Positions 23,289 to 34,912 of a DNA stretch of 64,000 bases are shown piece after piece. The position numbers were made by a program, and so were the translations under genes. Each line of letters starts with the position of its first letter. Position 1 is the first letter of the stretch. The notes under the pieces were generated by a model that searched no databases, was not told the DNA's origin, and saw only the letters and a program-made list of their open reading frames with translations. Origin of the DNA: Termitomyces sp. T153 (taxonomy: Eukaryota; Basidiomycota; Agaricomycetes; Agaricales; Lyophyllaceae); the NCBI GenBank assembly GCA_018296165.2, contig JACKQL020000065.1, positions 62,001 through 126,000 of the forward strand. Reading direction: 5' to 3'.

Positions 23289-24028
23289 AAAGCTAGGGGT
23301 ATCTCGCTTCTGACCCTCCAGCTCGTCATTACGTCGACGCGTAACTATCGTTTCGTCCTTTCAGGGCCGCAAAACGGATTCATGTAGATTTGCATATTCA
23401 CAGCTTACAGTTTTCTGGTTTAGAGGCCCATTTTATACACCATATAATGTCCTTACATACCCCAGTTGTTTTCCCTTTCAACCTACCATAGTTCTCAATG
23501 ATGATCCCTAATTATTGTTTTATAGCATAGCATATATCCATCAGGAATGGGTCTGTCCTGAAGCAGAATGGACAATGAACGATGTTTTTTTTTGAAAGCG
23601 AGCAGAGAACATAAGAAGAGAATAAAAAATGCAAAAAGGTTTGCGAGAGGCACGACCCACTACGCGTCTGACGACATGCCCTGATCTCCGAAGACTAACT
23701 CGGCAAGCCCTGCAGATTGCGGAATTGCTTCCCTGGTCTGTCAAGGGCAGATTATTCCAAGTTCACATCACTTTTTACAGAGCGAAGGACTGTGGAAACC
23801 AAGTTTTCTGGAGGGGACAGTCTTGAACCAGCGCACTGATGGGTTGAGCCGGTGAGAATAACCACTCGCATTCCCGGGTTGCGGCCGCTACAGCCGTTAG
23901 ACCATGGGACGTTGTTTAACCTTGTATAGCTACAAATCAAGTGCCCTTGATTTGGGTCCATCTTCTTCCGAGCACAAGTAAATAGCTACTATGCCTCTTT
24001 AGGTCTCTTTAGGTTTTTCCCCTTTGCC
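23289..24028. other. Intergenic region; contains a tRNA-like A-box/B-box pair
   Basis: No coding frame is supported. On the minus strand, TGGTCTAACGG (about 23895-23905) matches the polymerase III A box and GGTTCAAGAC (about 23822-23831) matches a B box, roughly 75 nt apart. A stable acceptor stem and T stem cannot be formed, so this looks like a decayed tRNA or a tRNA-derived SINE fragment and not a working tRNA. Confidence 0.3.
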
Positions 24029-25109
24029 ATGTCCTTTCTCATCTCTCCGTCTATAGAGGTATTTCGGTGGAGTCTCCAGCCCATTCCACCGTTTACTTGG
24101 TTTGGCAGCCCACTCAATACACTGGATGTTTTGGGTGCTGTTCGCCTTTGCCTCATCCTTCGACAACTCAGGGAACAATTCTACCGGCAACATGTCGCAA
24201 AGAATGGTTTCAGAGGAGTTGAGAAGAAGTCCTTCGTCAAGAGCCTTGCCATAACCCTTACAGTCGTTTGTGGAGGTGAAGCGGTGGCTGGTGCGTATCG
24301 TCGTCGATGGCCCATCTATTGTCTCGTGTTCTTACCAAGTGGCATGGTACAGCCCCAATGCTTGGGATCCCGCCATCGTACATGATTTCAGGTGTCGTTG
24401 TAGGACTATTTGGTATTATCCAAGCCGTGATAGACGCTTTTCCTGTTGTCCCTGACATCACTGCCCAACTTGAGCTTCCTCTCTCTATCCTCGATGGCTT
24501 TACGCGTGCTTTCCTTCTCTGTGACCTTATCCCACCGACAGTTACCGCACACACGTCTCCCAATATTTCCAACTCTCCCTGGTCCCTTCTGGTCACGTCA
24601 TTGGTGAGGATTCTTCTTCCAACTTATAACGTAATAATCACCCCGCCACATAGCTCATGGCGAACTCGGGCTTCTTCTTCGTGAACATGTTTTCTATGCT
24701 CGCGCCGACACCTTTCGCGTTGACCACCCCCACAGAGCTTCAAGCTAACGGCTGGACAACTGCAGATCTGTGGTGTGCCCCCACCATCACCGCCCTCTAC
24801 GCGTTCCTGACACACGCGCAGCCATTCTGGGCAGATCTTCATGCATTGATCGTAACACTCCTCGGAGGTGCTAGCAGCGCTAAAACTGTCGAGGCCGTTG
24901 ATCCGGAGACTGCACGCGCAGTATGTGCATTGTTGCTTTGTGGCCTGTTCATTGGTCGAACAGTCAAGAACTTTGATCTGTGGAAATCTTTCATCAAGCC
25001 GCAGCCCAAAGTAGAGAGTACGTGTTTTCAAACATTCCTTCTTGGGGTAATAGTATCACTATCACAATCTAACAATCTTCTCTGTGATACAGAATCGAAA
25101 GTTCAATAG
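24029..25109 (+). CDS. Multi-pass membrane protein, unknown family
   Basis: Four exons (24029-24290, 24353-24603, 24654-25017, 25093-25109) encode 297 aa. I do not recognise a named family. The N-terminal 40 residues are soluble (WFGSPLNTLDVLGAVRLCLI). Hydrophobic segments follow: SLAITLTVVCGGEAVA (about 72-88), YMISGVVVGLFGIIQAVIDAF (about 96-116), a segment around ILDGFTRAFLLCDLI (about 130-145), LLVTSLLMANSGFFFVNMFSML (about 168-190), a weaker one near HALIVTLLGGA and a last one at ALLLCGLFIGRTV. About five or six spans are likely, with a short Lys-rich tail ending KSKVQ. The join after intron 1 gives the continuous segment VAAPMLGIPPSYM. The clean splicing and membrane periodicity argue for a real gene; function and membrane are unknown. 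Confidence 0.75.
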
Positions 25110-26513
25110 ACTAGATCGAACAGTCGATTCTTTTGACGCCCTTTGATGACATGATGACGGAATGGACGGATAGACTTATGTCCGGGCTTGCCTCGAGCAG
25201 CAGGCCTAATACACTAATGTATTCATGTTATGGTACTCAAAATTACCTCAATGCATGTAGTGGATTGGATTGGCGAGAATCAGTGATGCTTAATGCAGTC
25301 CATGATATTCCCATCTCTGAGAAACAATCTATCTTTCCGACAATTGATCTTTGGCCACCGATTAGTGGCACATCAATCATCTGTCATGAAGAAGGAAATT
25401 AAGCTTAAGTTGGTCCCCATCGTGAGACCGTTGGCTGTGCACACGATGCGACATACGAATTCGGAATTGTTCAAGGTCACAGATTCAGATACTGGTAATT
25501 TAAAGGTTGTGCAATTAATTCTCTGTAGTATGCGACAATATCGAAAACAAGGGGGGAATCGTACGAGGAGAAAAGTAGCACCAAACGATGAACCGGGTAA
25601 AAGCCCAGATGGTAAATTATAATTAAAGGGACGTACGACAAAGGGAGTCATGGGGTCATTGTACATGGTAGGAAAGTCTATAAAGGGTCCTCGATCTCAC
25701 GGGGCTTGTCTTCAAAATTAACAATCAACGCTGAGCGGGGATCAGCGTAAGGTCGCAACACACGGGGCATTTCAAGGGTTGTCGTATATAGTAGGAAAGG
25801 GTGGAATAGCCAGGGGAACTCGATCTTCAAATTAATCACTGAGTGTGATCATGATCAGCGGAGGGTGATGTCATGGAGGGTCGGTCAGCTCACGGGATCC
25901 GATTCGAGTCATAATTTTGCCGTGTCTATCGCGCAACGAGGCGAGGGTGAGGTCCTAAAGGGTTGGGTTCATGGAGACAATACAAAACAATTACTCTACT
26001 CTTGAGAGGAGTCAAAGTCATCGAGATCTAGATATATTACATTACTGTGGTTGGTATGCGGCGAAAATAAGACAAGTAGATAGAGGAATAGTGTGGCCAC
26101 AAGTAAGAATAGATCGGCAGTGTTTACAAGAGTTGGGATGTAATAGCGTATAGTCAAGAATATCGTAGATCATCACGAGATAGCACAAGCTGTAACTCTA
26201 CTCACACACAAGACATGGTGTTGGCTCAACTCGTATTCTTTTCGAATTGCCGTTACGGCCGAAAAACCAGTCTTTCCAGTCCAAGGTCAAAGTAGACCCC
26301 ACAATGACGGCCAGCGATCGATCGCATGACGCTGACCAAGAGTGGATGATGCGAAGAATGAGGAGTTAGGCCACGGTTAGGAGTATAACTCGAGACGCTG
26401 GCATAGGGTGGCATAGGGGTATCACAAGGGAGTGACTAACAGTCAGTCAGCCCTTTAGTGCAATCACAGGCAGAGAAATCTCGAGAAAAGTGGTGGCACA
26501 CGACCTGGGAAGT
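25110..26513. other. Intergenic region, nothing supported
   Basis: Frames are short and lack motifs. The DNA is moderately AT-rich with scattered stops in all frames. Confidence 0.55.
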
Positions 26514-27044
26514 CTAGTGCGCATGCCCGAAGGGACGAGGGCGGCGAAGGATGTCTGGGGTCTCCAAGGAAAGTGCTGCACTGTAACAAGTGGTTCCATA
26601 ACGGGCCACATCGGATGCCAAGGCGCGCTCATGGTGCCTCCGTCGTGGAGACGACAAAGGATGGTGGCGAGACGCCAATGACATCATGGAAGTAGCATCA
26701 ACTAACCCACTGTAATCGTCGGTAGAATGGTACGGTTGGTAGTCTTCAGCAGGCAGATCAATGGGTCGCTTCATGCGCATGACGAGTTCGTCATCGATCT
26801 GCCTAGGGGGACGAGCAGGTCTAGAAAGAGTATCGTGTTCTTCGATGAGTGAGTAACGTCCAAAGCTTAAGAACGCGGGGTCAACGTCCGGCACGCCTTT
26901 GTCTTCCGCTAGTAATGGGTTAGAGAACGAAAGAAGAGGTCGTTCGAGTATGTTATCAATGGAATCCAGTAGTAATAAAGGCTCGCGTTTCAGGCTGGAG
27001 GGGAGCAAAAGAGAGGCCCCAAAATGTGAATAGCTGAACATCAT
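26514..27044 (-). CDS. Hypothetical protein (uncertain)
   Basis: A 176-codon frame starting MMFSYSHFGASLLL. No domain is recognised. Residues 20-110 are acidic and hydrophilic (NILERPLLSFSNPLLAEDKG; RQIDDELVMRMKRPIDLPAED); the C-terminal third is His/Arg/Ser-rich and less protein-like. A good GTGAGT donor and a CCATAG acceptor frame a 50-nt intron just upstream of the ATG (about 27050-27099), which would be a 5'-UTR intron and supports transcription. The C-terminal end may instead lie across an undetected intron. Confidence 0.35.
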   Translation of the reverse strand: MMFSYSHFGASLLLPSSLKREPLLLLDSIDNILERPLLSFSNPLLAEDKGVPDVDPAFLSFGRYSLIEEHDTLSRPARPPRQIDDELVMRMKRPIDLPAEDYQPYHSTDDYSGLVDATSMMSLASRHHPLSSPRRRHHERALASDVARYGTTCYSAALSLETPDILRRPRPFGHAH

Positions 27045-28028
27045 ATTCTATGGCGAGCCTTCACGTTGAGTAGCGCCCAAAGACACGATAGACTCACGGT
27101 AAACAGTTACAGGCTATTCGGAACGCAAAAATTGGTCCTGGGATACAGTGTGCGATGTGGTTGGGAAGCAAGAATGGGAGTGGCAACCCTGAGCGCTCGA
27201 GACGATTAATATAGACGAATCTCGTTTGTCAAATTTCCCACATCATCACACCCAAACAATTCCTTGCACGGAACAGCCGAGTAGACACGTAGACACGCCA
27301 GGCCAGGGCACGCCTACATCTCATCCCCGGCCCATCCTGTCCGCGTCATTCCTCAGCTGATCACAAAAAACGGGGGACAATATGTCGGTGAATGCCGCGA
27401 GCTGTGCGCTTTCATTTCTCTTTTCAGACTCTATACCCGTCTGGTTTCTTTTGACGGAGTCTTAACATGAAGCGGGCCTTGTGCCTTTAAATGTGCCATC
27501 TCGACCGGGAAGTCGCCCTCTAAAAGGTTTGAGGGATGGTACGTTTCTGTAGGGCATCTCATTTCTTCATGCTTGGTGTGGTCTTCCTCACTTGTGCATC
27601 CTCTCGCTGATCGTATCTCCAACGCTTGAAATTCTATCTCAACAATATGGCCGAGACTGACTCCAAAAAAATATTCGATGATATTCCGAGTATTATCCTG
27701 TGGGTGCATTTGACATTACTTTGACTACACAGATCACTGTGCCAAAGGTCCCCCGTGCAAATTTCATCGGTATTTGGATTGTCAAGAAAAAGCTGTAAGT
27801 AAGAAGGCTATACAATCTCAGGTAAAACTTGGGATATCATTATTGTAATACTCGATGGCTCCCAAATCTTCGGTCTTGAGTCACTTAAAGGTAATGGTAC
27901 AGATATTTCAATTCAACTTGTCGCCCCTGCCTGTCAGTCGCCAATTTCATATATCATACAATCTCGCAGGGGAGGGACACAATAGACGTGACCCAGCATT
28001 TAAAGTACAGCTCAGGGTCTCCTGAGAT
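27045..28028. other. Intergenic region, nothing supported
   Basis: Apart from the possible 5'-UTR intron of the preceding gene, no feature is seen. A minus frame at 27431-27709 has no motif. Confidence 0.5.
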
Positions 28029-28724
28029 CTAGTGTCCTTTGACGATAGAGGATCGCCGAAGGGACACTCTTGTCTGCTTGGGGATCTCAGCTACTTTCGA
28101 CTTCGCAAGCGGGCAAAAGCTCGGAGCAGTGGGAGAACAATCCCATCCGCGATGTTCTCTTTTACCGCTATTGCGCCGTGGTTGTCGAGCAGGAACGTTG
28201 TCATGGTTCAAAGGCGCGTTTTCGAAGAAGTTCGGCATGTTGGGGGTTTCGTTGATGTCCTCGAGCCATGTATCACTTTCGTCCCACGGAAGCTCCAATA
28301 TTTTGCCTCCGCGAGGACAAGCAAGAGGACCGCCGACTTCCCTGGTGATCCGCGCAGGAATCGGTAGAGGTGCGCTGAGAGGGCCGCCGAATAACAGCCA
28401 TTCCTGAGGTGCCTCGATGTAGTCCTTAGGTGTCGGATACCGCTCCCAGCCAGACTCGGCGTCGTCGAATGTCAACATATCTTCTTGGAGAGGTTCAAGT
28501 AGGCCTTCATCGTATCCACTGGGCTTATTGTGGATAGATGAGGTAAAAGGGAAAGAGAAGAAGTCGGACACTTCAGGCGAGTTTTCGTTCAGAGCACAGT
28601 CAGAGTAATTAGAATTGGTAGGCTTACTTGTGTAAGGTTCTAGGTATTGATTGAGTAATTTGTTGATCGGTCGAGATACTCTGTTGTCGACGAGTAGTTT
28701 CTTGTACAAGGTTAAGGTGGCCAA
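28029..28724 (-). CDS. Hypothetical acidic protein, start unresolved
   Basis: An open minus-strand frame of 231 codons without a recognised domain. It is rich in Pro, Glu, Asp and Asn, with stretches such as EMPTY-hydrophobic-poor PTPKDYIEAPQEWLLFGG and LPWDESDTWLEDINETP, and a basic C-terminus (VSLRRSSIVKGH). The frame opens on TTG, not ATG, with an in-frame stop just upstream. The first in-frame ATG is at 28478, which would give 149 aa. A TATA-like AGTATATAACTG lies on the minus strand at about 28770-28781, so an upstream non-coding or very short exon is possible. The function is unknown and the ORF may be fortuitous. Confidence 0.35.
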   Translation of the reverse strand: MATLTLYKKLLVDNRVSRPINKLLNQYLEPYTSKPTNSNYSDCALNENSPEVSDFFSFPFTSSIHNKPSGYDEGLLEPLQEDMLTFDDAESGWERYPTPKDYIEAPQEWLLFGGPLSAPLPIPARITREVGGPLACPRGGKILELPWDESDTWLEDINETPNMPNFFENAPLNHDNVPARQPRRNSGKREHRGWDCSPTAPSFCPLAKSKVAEIPKQTRVSLRRSSIVKGH

Positions 28725-29176
28725 TGCTTGGTTTCAAGGTTACGAGGGGAAGTATGGTTTTTCACTTGTGAGCCACACAGTTATATACTGATTGCGGTAG
28801 TCGCGGCCACATAGAGGACAAGGACAAAATCACCGGTGATTCGATTAGAAACAATAACATGAGGCCGAAGACAAGTCCATGCGTTGTGAAGGGTGTCACA
28901 TTTGTTTCCAGTGGCTTTCTGAATTCTATTCTCATGACTTAACCCCTTTAAGCAAGCTTTCTCGAGACTCTCGCAACAATAGTCAAGACGATCCAGGCGT
29001 CAACTCGTAATTCTATATCCTAGTCACGATTGGTCAAAGCGTAGAGAACAAATACCTCTGCTGGATTACGCATAGAATTACTACAATACATCTGGGCATG
29101 AACATAATATACAACTCTCCGCTCATCCGACAATATCGTCCCACCATACATTGCACCTCAATAAGGTCATACGCAA

Positions 29177-31859
29177 TCACAACGCATCGAAATTAATGTG
29201 ATGTGAGGCCCTCCTGCGCTCTAATTCGTCCTCTCGCTGTAAAATGTCCCAAATCACATGAACGAAATATACACAGATTAGGAAAACCGGGAGGACATAC
29301 TTTCTCATTGAGGTGTAGCACAAATACAATGACAGCCAGAACTATTGTGCCTGCTACCACGGTAACAGTAACCCAGGGGATCCACTCGCCTGGCCGCAGG
29401 AACAGCTCACGCTTCCAGGGTTCACCTTCATCTGCGGAAGGGAGTATAACGACTTTGGAGTTCGGAATGACACCCTCCATGTTGATGTAATGCTCCTTAG
29501 CGTGGATAGTTGACCCGACAAATAGATTCTCAATGTAATTATTTGTTCGTCCTAGCCCGAAAAAGGAATATGGCGTCTGTAGGGCATGATAGGACGTTTG
29601 TGGCAATTGCCCGACTAAGGATAGGTTTATTAGCGCGAATGCGAGAGGAGGCTGGCTGATATGGGACGGACCTTGTGCCGCAGAACGATGTCCTGAAGTA
29701 TCGAGCACCGTGTATTTATAGGAAGCGCCGGAGTAACTGACTCCAAATGGCTGGAAACGAGGAGGCGTCAGAAGAGTGCCCACAAAATCAAGAAAGGTCC
29801 GTACATGGTAACGTTCCGAGCCATTAGGTGAATAACACCATCCATTATCGCAGGCACCGTTGAGAACTGAATGTAGATTTTCAGCAAGCGAAAGGTCCGA
29901 TCAGTGAGAAAAACCTACCGATCGCCTTGAGGAAGAAGGCATCGTAGTAATAATTATTCTGTACGAATATGATATTCCCATGACCGGCATCTCCTGTTCT
30001 CTGGATCATGATATCTAACGTTCCCTGTACATCGGTCAGATCTCGAATGAGCTAAGATCACGCAACCAATAAAAATACTCACGTCTTCGTCGACATCCAA
30101 GAAGGCTACACTTCTAGCATCTTTGATAGTTGATAGAGGGTCAGCACCACTCTTAGCGAGCTCCCATCCTCTTCTATCTGATCCATTTGCGGAGCAACCG
30201 GCCAAACCAGCTGCACAAGGCTTCGAAAAGATTAATCTTGGAATACGATCTTTTCCAGATCCGGTGATGAGAAGTATGTCAGGGAAACCATCGAGATTGG
30301 CGTCTCCGAGCTTCAAGGAAAGCGGTATGGGTGGTGTCTGTGTTGTGTCCAGCGCGAGAAGAGAAGGAGAATCAGAGAAAAGCGCCGAGAGGGGGAATCG
30401 AACGAATAGCTATGCCTCTTAGGTCAGTTAAGTCAACCGTGTGGCAGTAGATGCTTACTAACATCATTGTTGGGACTATCACTCAGATTGAACTTGAAAT
30501 TAGGATCAGCAGTGCATAAGTCATTGTGAGGTCGACACGTCCGGACCCCCTTCTGAAATCCGTTATCCGTTGTTGATGAACACAGGCCGAGTTGGTGATT
30601 ATACGCAATATTGATGAAACACTCAGAACCCAACCCTGTAGATGTAGAGACGCTGCTACAAGTCATAAATACCATGTCGATGGTCCCATCTCTGTCTGAT
30701 ATAATGGATATATCACATGCACAATAGTTAGGACGATGGCAGTAACTGTCACATACCAATATCACCGAACGAGATCGTCTGAAGTCCTGAAGGTAGGTTT
30801 CCTTCCTGAGCCAACGAGAAACCATTTTCCTTCTTGTTTACCCAAATTTGGAAAGATTTACTACCCTCGCCGTCGTCACACACGACGAACACATCTGTAC
30901 ATTTTGGGTCAGTCATGATTCCCGTGCTATCGAATTGAATAATGTACCCGCGAGGCAGTCCCCATCGAGGTCAACAATAGCGTTACTGTGTGGGCTGGCC
31001 AGTGTGCACTGAGGTCCGTGGAATGCGGGCGAAATGCTAGTTGTTCCGTTAGAAAGGCTGTAGCTGATCGAAGGTCGCTGTGAGGAACGCACATCTTGAA
31101 TAGAGGTGAATCAGGCTGTGAAGCGTTCCAGACATTCTGCCAAAGCTGGAAGGGCGCTTTAGGATCATTCTTAGAAGCAGGAGTTAAGCCAAAGAGGTCG
31201 ATTTTCATGTCACCATTCGCGTCGATAGGTATGGGCTGTGAGAGTGTTGATGGAGGGACGTTTAATGGATGATTAACATCTAGCGGGTGAATGGTCAATT
31301 TCGCCTTGTATATAGCAACGGATGTTTACCAAAGCCCCCGGTAAGAGATGCCGGGTATAGAGTCATATCCAATTGACCCTTTGTGTCAGATTCACTCATT
31401 ACAAGGATGTCCAGCTTGCCCGAATGCGTGAAGTCGCCAGGGACTACATTGTGAACCCGGCGAGGATGACGGAAAGACGATGCTTCTTGGTACACAAACT
31501 CGGCTGACAGAAAGTCAATCAGCGAGATGACGATAGCTTAAGCTAAGTACGTTAATTACCATGATTCCAATAATGGACCGAAATCGTGTGTTGGTCCTTG
31601 CCCAACCAGAGCACATCCAAGCTGAAGGAACATAGATGTTGGCCACATACATGGTTGGATCAAGGCAAACATACAACTGATCCCCATTGAAATCTCCAAA
31701 AGCAACAACTAGTCCGTCACCGTTTAAGCCCATTGTCCCCGCATCTATCAGAGAGTTGCTCGTGAACCTCTTAGGTGGAAACGGCCATATTGCAGTTGCA
31801 TGAGTAACGAGACACAGAGCCGCGAGACACGAGGATAGACAAAGTTTCTGTCGTTTCAT
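29177..31859 (-). CDS. FG-GAP repeat membrane protein, ITFG1/TIP-like
   Basis: Multi-exon minus-strand gene resembling the T-cell immunomodulatory protein / integrin-alpha FG-GAP repeat family: secreted-side beta-propeller, one transmembrane helix and a short cytosolic tail. It starts MKRQKLCLSSCLAALCLVTHATA, a signal peptide. FG-GAP-like calcium motifs are VAFGDFNGDQ, GDFTHSGKLDILVM, PIDANGDMKIDLFGL, IVDLDGDCLA and GDANLDGFPDILLI. A DVFVVCDDGEGSKSFQIWVN stretch follows one of them. Near the C-terminus is WVTVTVVAGTIVLAVIVFVL (membrane helix). After a last intron (29237-29300) the tail is a charged helix ending NFDAL, a pattern I associate with this family. About 700 aa in roughly nine exons; internal splice sites were not all fixed. 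The family assignment is solid, the cellular role in fungi unknown. Confidence 0.85.
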
Positions 31860-32196
31860 TTGACATGGATACATGTCCAAGGCATGTGCTCTACAAAGTT
31901 GATTGTCAAGCACAATGTCGTTCGCGTCGAGGACGACCTTGTACACTTTCCTTTGGACGTATTTGGACCACAAGGCGATGACTTCGAGATGATTATGTCA
32001 TTGTTCTGGTGCAACCCATTCTGTCATCCTTCTCCCCTGCCCATCATTGATTCATTGATTCGAGTTATGGACTCATCTGTTCTCTATCCAAGAGTGCAGC
32101 GCCCCCTTTGATGAATACATCATGTTCGTCTGTACTTAAACGTTTGGAAGTGATTGGGACCCCCAGAATCCAGCTCAGTTAGACCAAGTCGATCGA
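31860..32196. promoter_or_regulatory. Divergent promoter region, ITFG1-like / hypothetical
   Basis: A 337-bp spacer between divergent start codons (31859 minus, 32197 plus). No convincing TATA box or repeated site was seen. Confidence 0.4.
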
Positions 32197-33246
32197 ATGG
32201 TGCAGAGGTCAGTAAATCGCAAGTCATGATGAACTATATAATTTTCTATTGACATTCCTCGTAGGAATCCAGGCACTCATCGCAATTTCATTGAGGGAAG
32301 GTCTACTGATGCGGAGAGGAAACCTATTTCAACGATACAAGCTCCTACTCGTTCCTCCAGCGCTCCCAGACGTAGGAAGTCTTTGTACCGCCGGTTCAAG
32401 AGTTTTCTATCTCGGCTCTTCATAAAGGGAAAAAATCAACGACGCCAAAGGCCTCGCATGAAGAAACCGGTCATATATGTTTTTTCACCCAAAGACATAG
32501 ATGTGACTGTTTCAGTAACTCTAGACAAGGACCTGGAGTTTACTGCGGTATATCCCATTGTGCCTATCGAGAAGCTTAAACCGAAAGGAGAGAAGATACA
32601 GTGGGATGTTCATACTAGCCTCGACGGTTCACTGTTTGCACGGGACACTGGGCTTGAGCTTTCTTCGCTTTTTTGGGAAGCAGAGTATGTACACCGATCG
32701 ATTCACGCAGTGATGAAGCTTACACCTTCAAGCCTTAACACAAGCAGCCCTTTGAGTTCCCGACAAGGCGAACTGCCAGAAACTTGGACCCTATCCGACT
32801 GGAATTCTGTTGTGCTGTCTATCGATGACGTTACCAGCTATCTCGAAAAAGTCCTTCGCTGCCTGGGGCTTCACACGGAAGCTCGGACATCCTTCGTGAC
32901 GTATGCGTCTTACTTAAGAAGCTTATTCGCTTCTTTACTAATCATTTTGCCAAGTTACTGGTTACCATCTTTCCTGAACCACAAATATATAGCATTGCGG
33001 TTCATGCCGCAGGCAGAGTACTCTCGGATCGCGCCCCTAGATATCAAGCCAGAGCCTGATGTGATTACTCGTGTCTTCATGCTGTTTCAAGGTGTCAAGG
33101 ATCTTGAGGCTTGGCCCTTATCACGAAAACGAGCGTTCGATAATGTGTCATATTGGGCAACCACAGTCGGCGTCGATAGTGCTGCTGCTTTCAACAAGGA
33201 TCTTTCGCGGGTGTTGGAGTGGGGTGCAATGGAAGTTCCGTCTTAA
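32197..33246 (+). CDS. Conserved-type hypothetical protein
   Basis: Two exons: 11 nt (32197-32207) and 982 nt (32265-33246), joined by a 57-nt GTCAGT..CGTAG intron, giving 330 aa. The long exon is open well upstream of its first internal start, which is why a short first exon is proposed (ATG GTG CAG AG|). No named domain is recognised. After a basic Ser/Arg-rich N-terminus the sequence KKPVIYVFSPKDIDVTVSVT begins a region with beta-strand-like alternation (YPIVPIEKLKPKGEKIQWDV; DGSLFARDTGLELSSLFWEA). I associate this pattern with an uncharacterised protein group seen in agaricomycetes, from memory only. The second half is helical. No signal peptide. Confidence 0.7.
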
Positions 33247-34477
33247 GACCCAGCTCGCAATCTGTATGTCAACCCTAAATCTACAGCTAATTGAAAGTTG
33301 AAAGCTTAGAGAAGTAATGACTTGTAAGGACGACTACACTACAATGTTACAGAAGATATGGGCTGCTCAAGAAGCGGGAAGGAGAGAGTGCAATATGAAG
33401 ATCTTAATGCAGAGACTGTCGAGGAGAATCGTGAATATATGTGGGAGATATTGTGAGTGTATCTCAGGTGCATTTGCTTTGAAGATAGAATGCCTACCAG
33501 GACATTGCGGGGGCTGGGGTGGGTTCTGTGCGAGCTGGAAAGAATTGATATCCATTCCCTTGAAAACTCAATCTAATTGCGTGAAACTTTGTAGATGAGT
33601 GACTGATGGAATAATACTTTGGTATTGCAATGCACCTGCAAATGCAGCTTTACACTTCTTTTACACTTCTGGCTTTTTTGGTGTTACGGAGAGGAGTATT
33701 TATGATACCATTTCCGCCGTGTTTGATGTATATGAGACATCGAGTACAGAGGATAAGACTACTTTCCCTTCGAATCAACTTTCCTGAGGAGCAAAGAATT
33801 GCTAAGAATAAACTATGAAGAAAAGAACAAATTGGTCATGATACAGCATCAGTGGTCATCTTGGGGGAGATCGCGCCTTTGACGGTAGAGAGAATGACCG
33901 AACAATGCCGCCTCAGTTGCAGACTGCCAACACATATCTAACATCCTTATTCACTGCTGACACTGGAACCTGTTTCCAGTGGAAAAATGGAAAAAGAAAC
34001 CTGTAATACCATTTCTTTGAAGATTTTTCCTTTGAAAAAAGGCTTCTTCTATTGTTCAAAGCCTTTTCCCATTGGAAATACACTGTCCAGAAATGGTATA
34101 ACATGTTTCTTTCCCAGTTTTTCCCTTGGAAACATGATTGGCTGCCAGCAGTGATTTGGGGAAAATACGCCATATCAACCATATCCGATCACCCGATCCG
34201 ACACCTCTTGGGCACGTACCCCTCTTCATAAAGATCAATGAACTGTTCTAATCGTCTCGGCCACTTGTAGCTTCTCTTCTAATCGGATTTCTGACATCAA
34301 GCGGCTTTCTGTCACCGTGTCGACACAACGTCGACTTATCCCCATGAAATTCTAGCTCGACACATTTTCACAATTTCGGCTCTAACCGTGGATCTTTAAA
34401 AGCTCTCGTCCAAGACGTAATTTTTCGAGCTTATCCCGGCTCTTGAATAATCCTCGACTGATTTTGTGTCCTCCAAC
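33247..34477. other. Intergenic region with a MITE-like hairpin element
   Basis: No gene is supported. The region holds the 202-bp inverted-repeat element listed separately. A TATA-like TTTAAAA at about 34396 probably belongs to the downstream cerato-platanin gene. Confidence 0.6.
33952..34153. mobile_element. MITE-like imperfect palindrome
   Basis: A 202-bp segment folds on itself almost end to end. Both ends read CACTGCTG inward, followed 10-11 nt later by TGTTTCC, then a GGGAAAAA-type tract, a GAAAC..TGT..ATACCATTTCT block and a central hairpin (ggcttcttctattgttcaaagcc). It has no coding capacity. Terminal inverted repeats plus small size fit a non-autonomous DNA transposon. The flanks share only ATT, so the target-site duplication is uncertain. 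Confidence 0.65.
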
Positions 34478-34912
34478 ATGAAGTTTACTGCTCTCCTTGT
34501 TCCTTTCGTTCTCATGTCATCCTCGACGTTCGCCATAACAGTGTCATACGACCCCAAGTACGGTGACGCCTCGCGTTCTCTCACTGACCTTGCTTGCTCG
34601 GATGGCGCGAATGGTCTCATGACCGCCGGGTTCACAACCCTAGGCAGTCTGCATGGATTCCCGTCGGTCGGCGGCACTGACAATGTCGCTGGATGGAACT
34701 CACCCCAGTGTGGGACATGCTGGAAGCTTACATATACCGATGGCAAAGGCGTTACCAGGTCGATTAATGTGCTTGCAGTGGACCATGCCGATGCAGGATG
34801 GAACATCGCTACGCAGGCTATGGATATGTTGACCGATGGTCTGGCTGTACAGATCGGTCGCATTAACAACGCTACAGAGCAGCAGGTGGACAAATCACAG
34901 TGTGGCCTCTAA
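34478..34912 (+). CDS. Cerato-platanin family secreted protein 1
   Basis: 144 aa in one exon, starting MKFTALLVPFVLMSSSTFA (signal peptide). The mature part begins near VSYDPKYGDASRSL, has the family hallmark LACSDGANGLM, the CGTCW motif (QCGTCWKLTY) and ends SQCGL, so all four conserved cysteines are present. Cerato-platanins are small secreted cysteine proteins with a double-psi beta-barrel fold. They bind chitin oligomers in the cell wall and in plant-associated fungi can act as elicitors. The upstream TTTAAAA at about 34396 is a plausible TATA box. A second family member lies 790 bp away in the opposite orientation. No break or missing residue is seen. Confidence 0.95.
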   Translation: MKFTALLVPFVLMSSSTFAITVSYDPKYGDASRSLTDLACSDGANGLMTAGFTTLGSLHGFPSVGGTDNVAGWNSPQCGTCWKLTYTDGKGVTRSINVLAVDHADAGWNIATQAMDMLTDGLAVQIGRINNATEQQVDKSQCGL

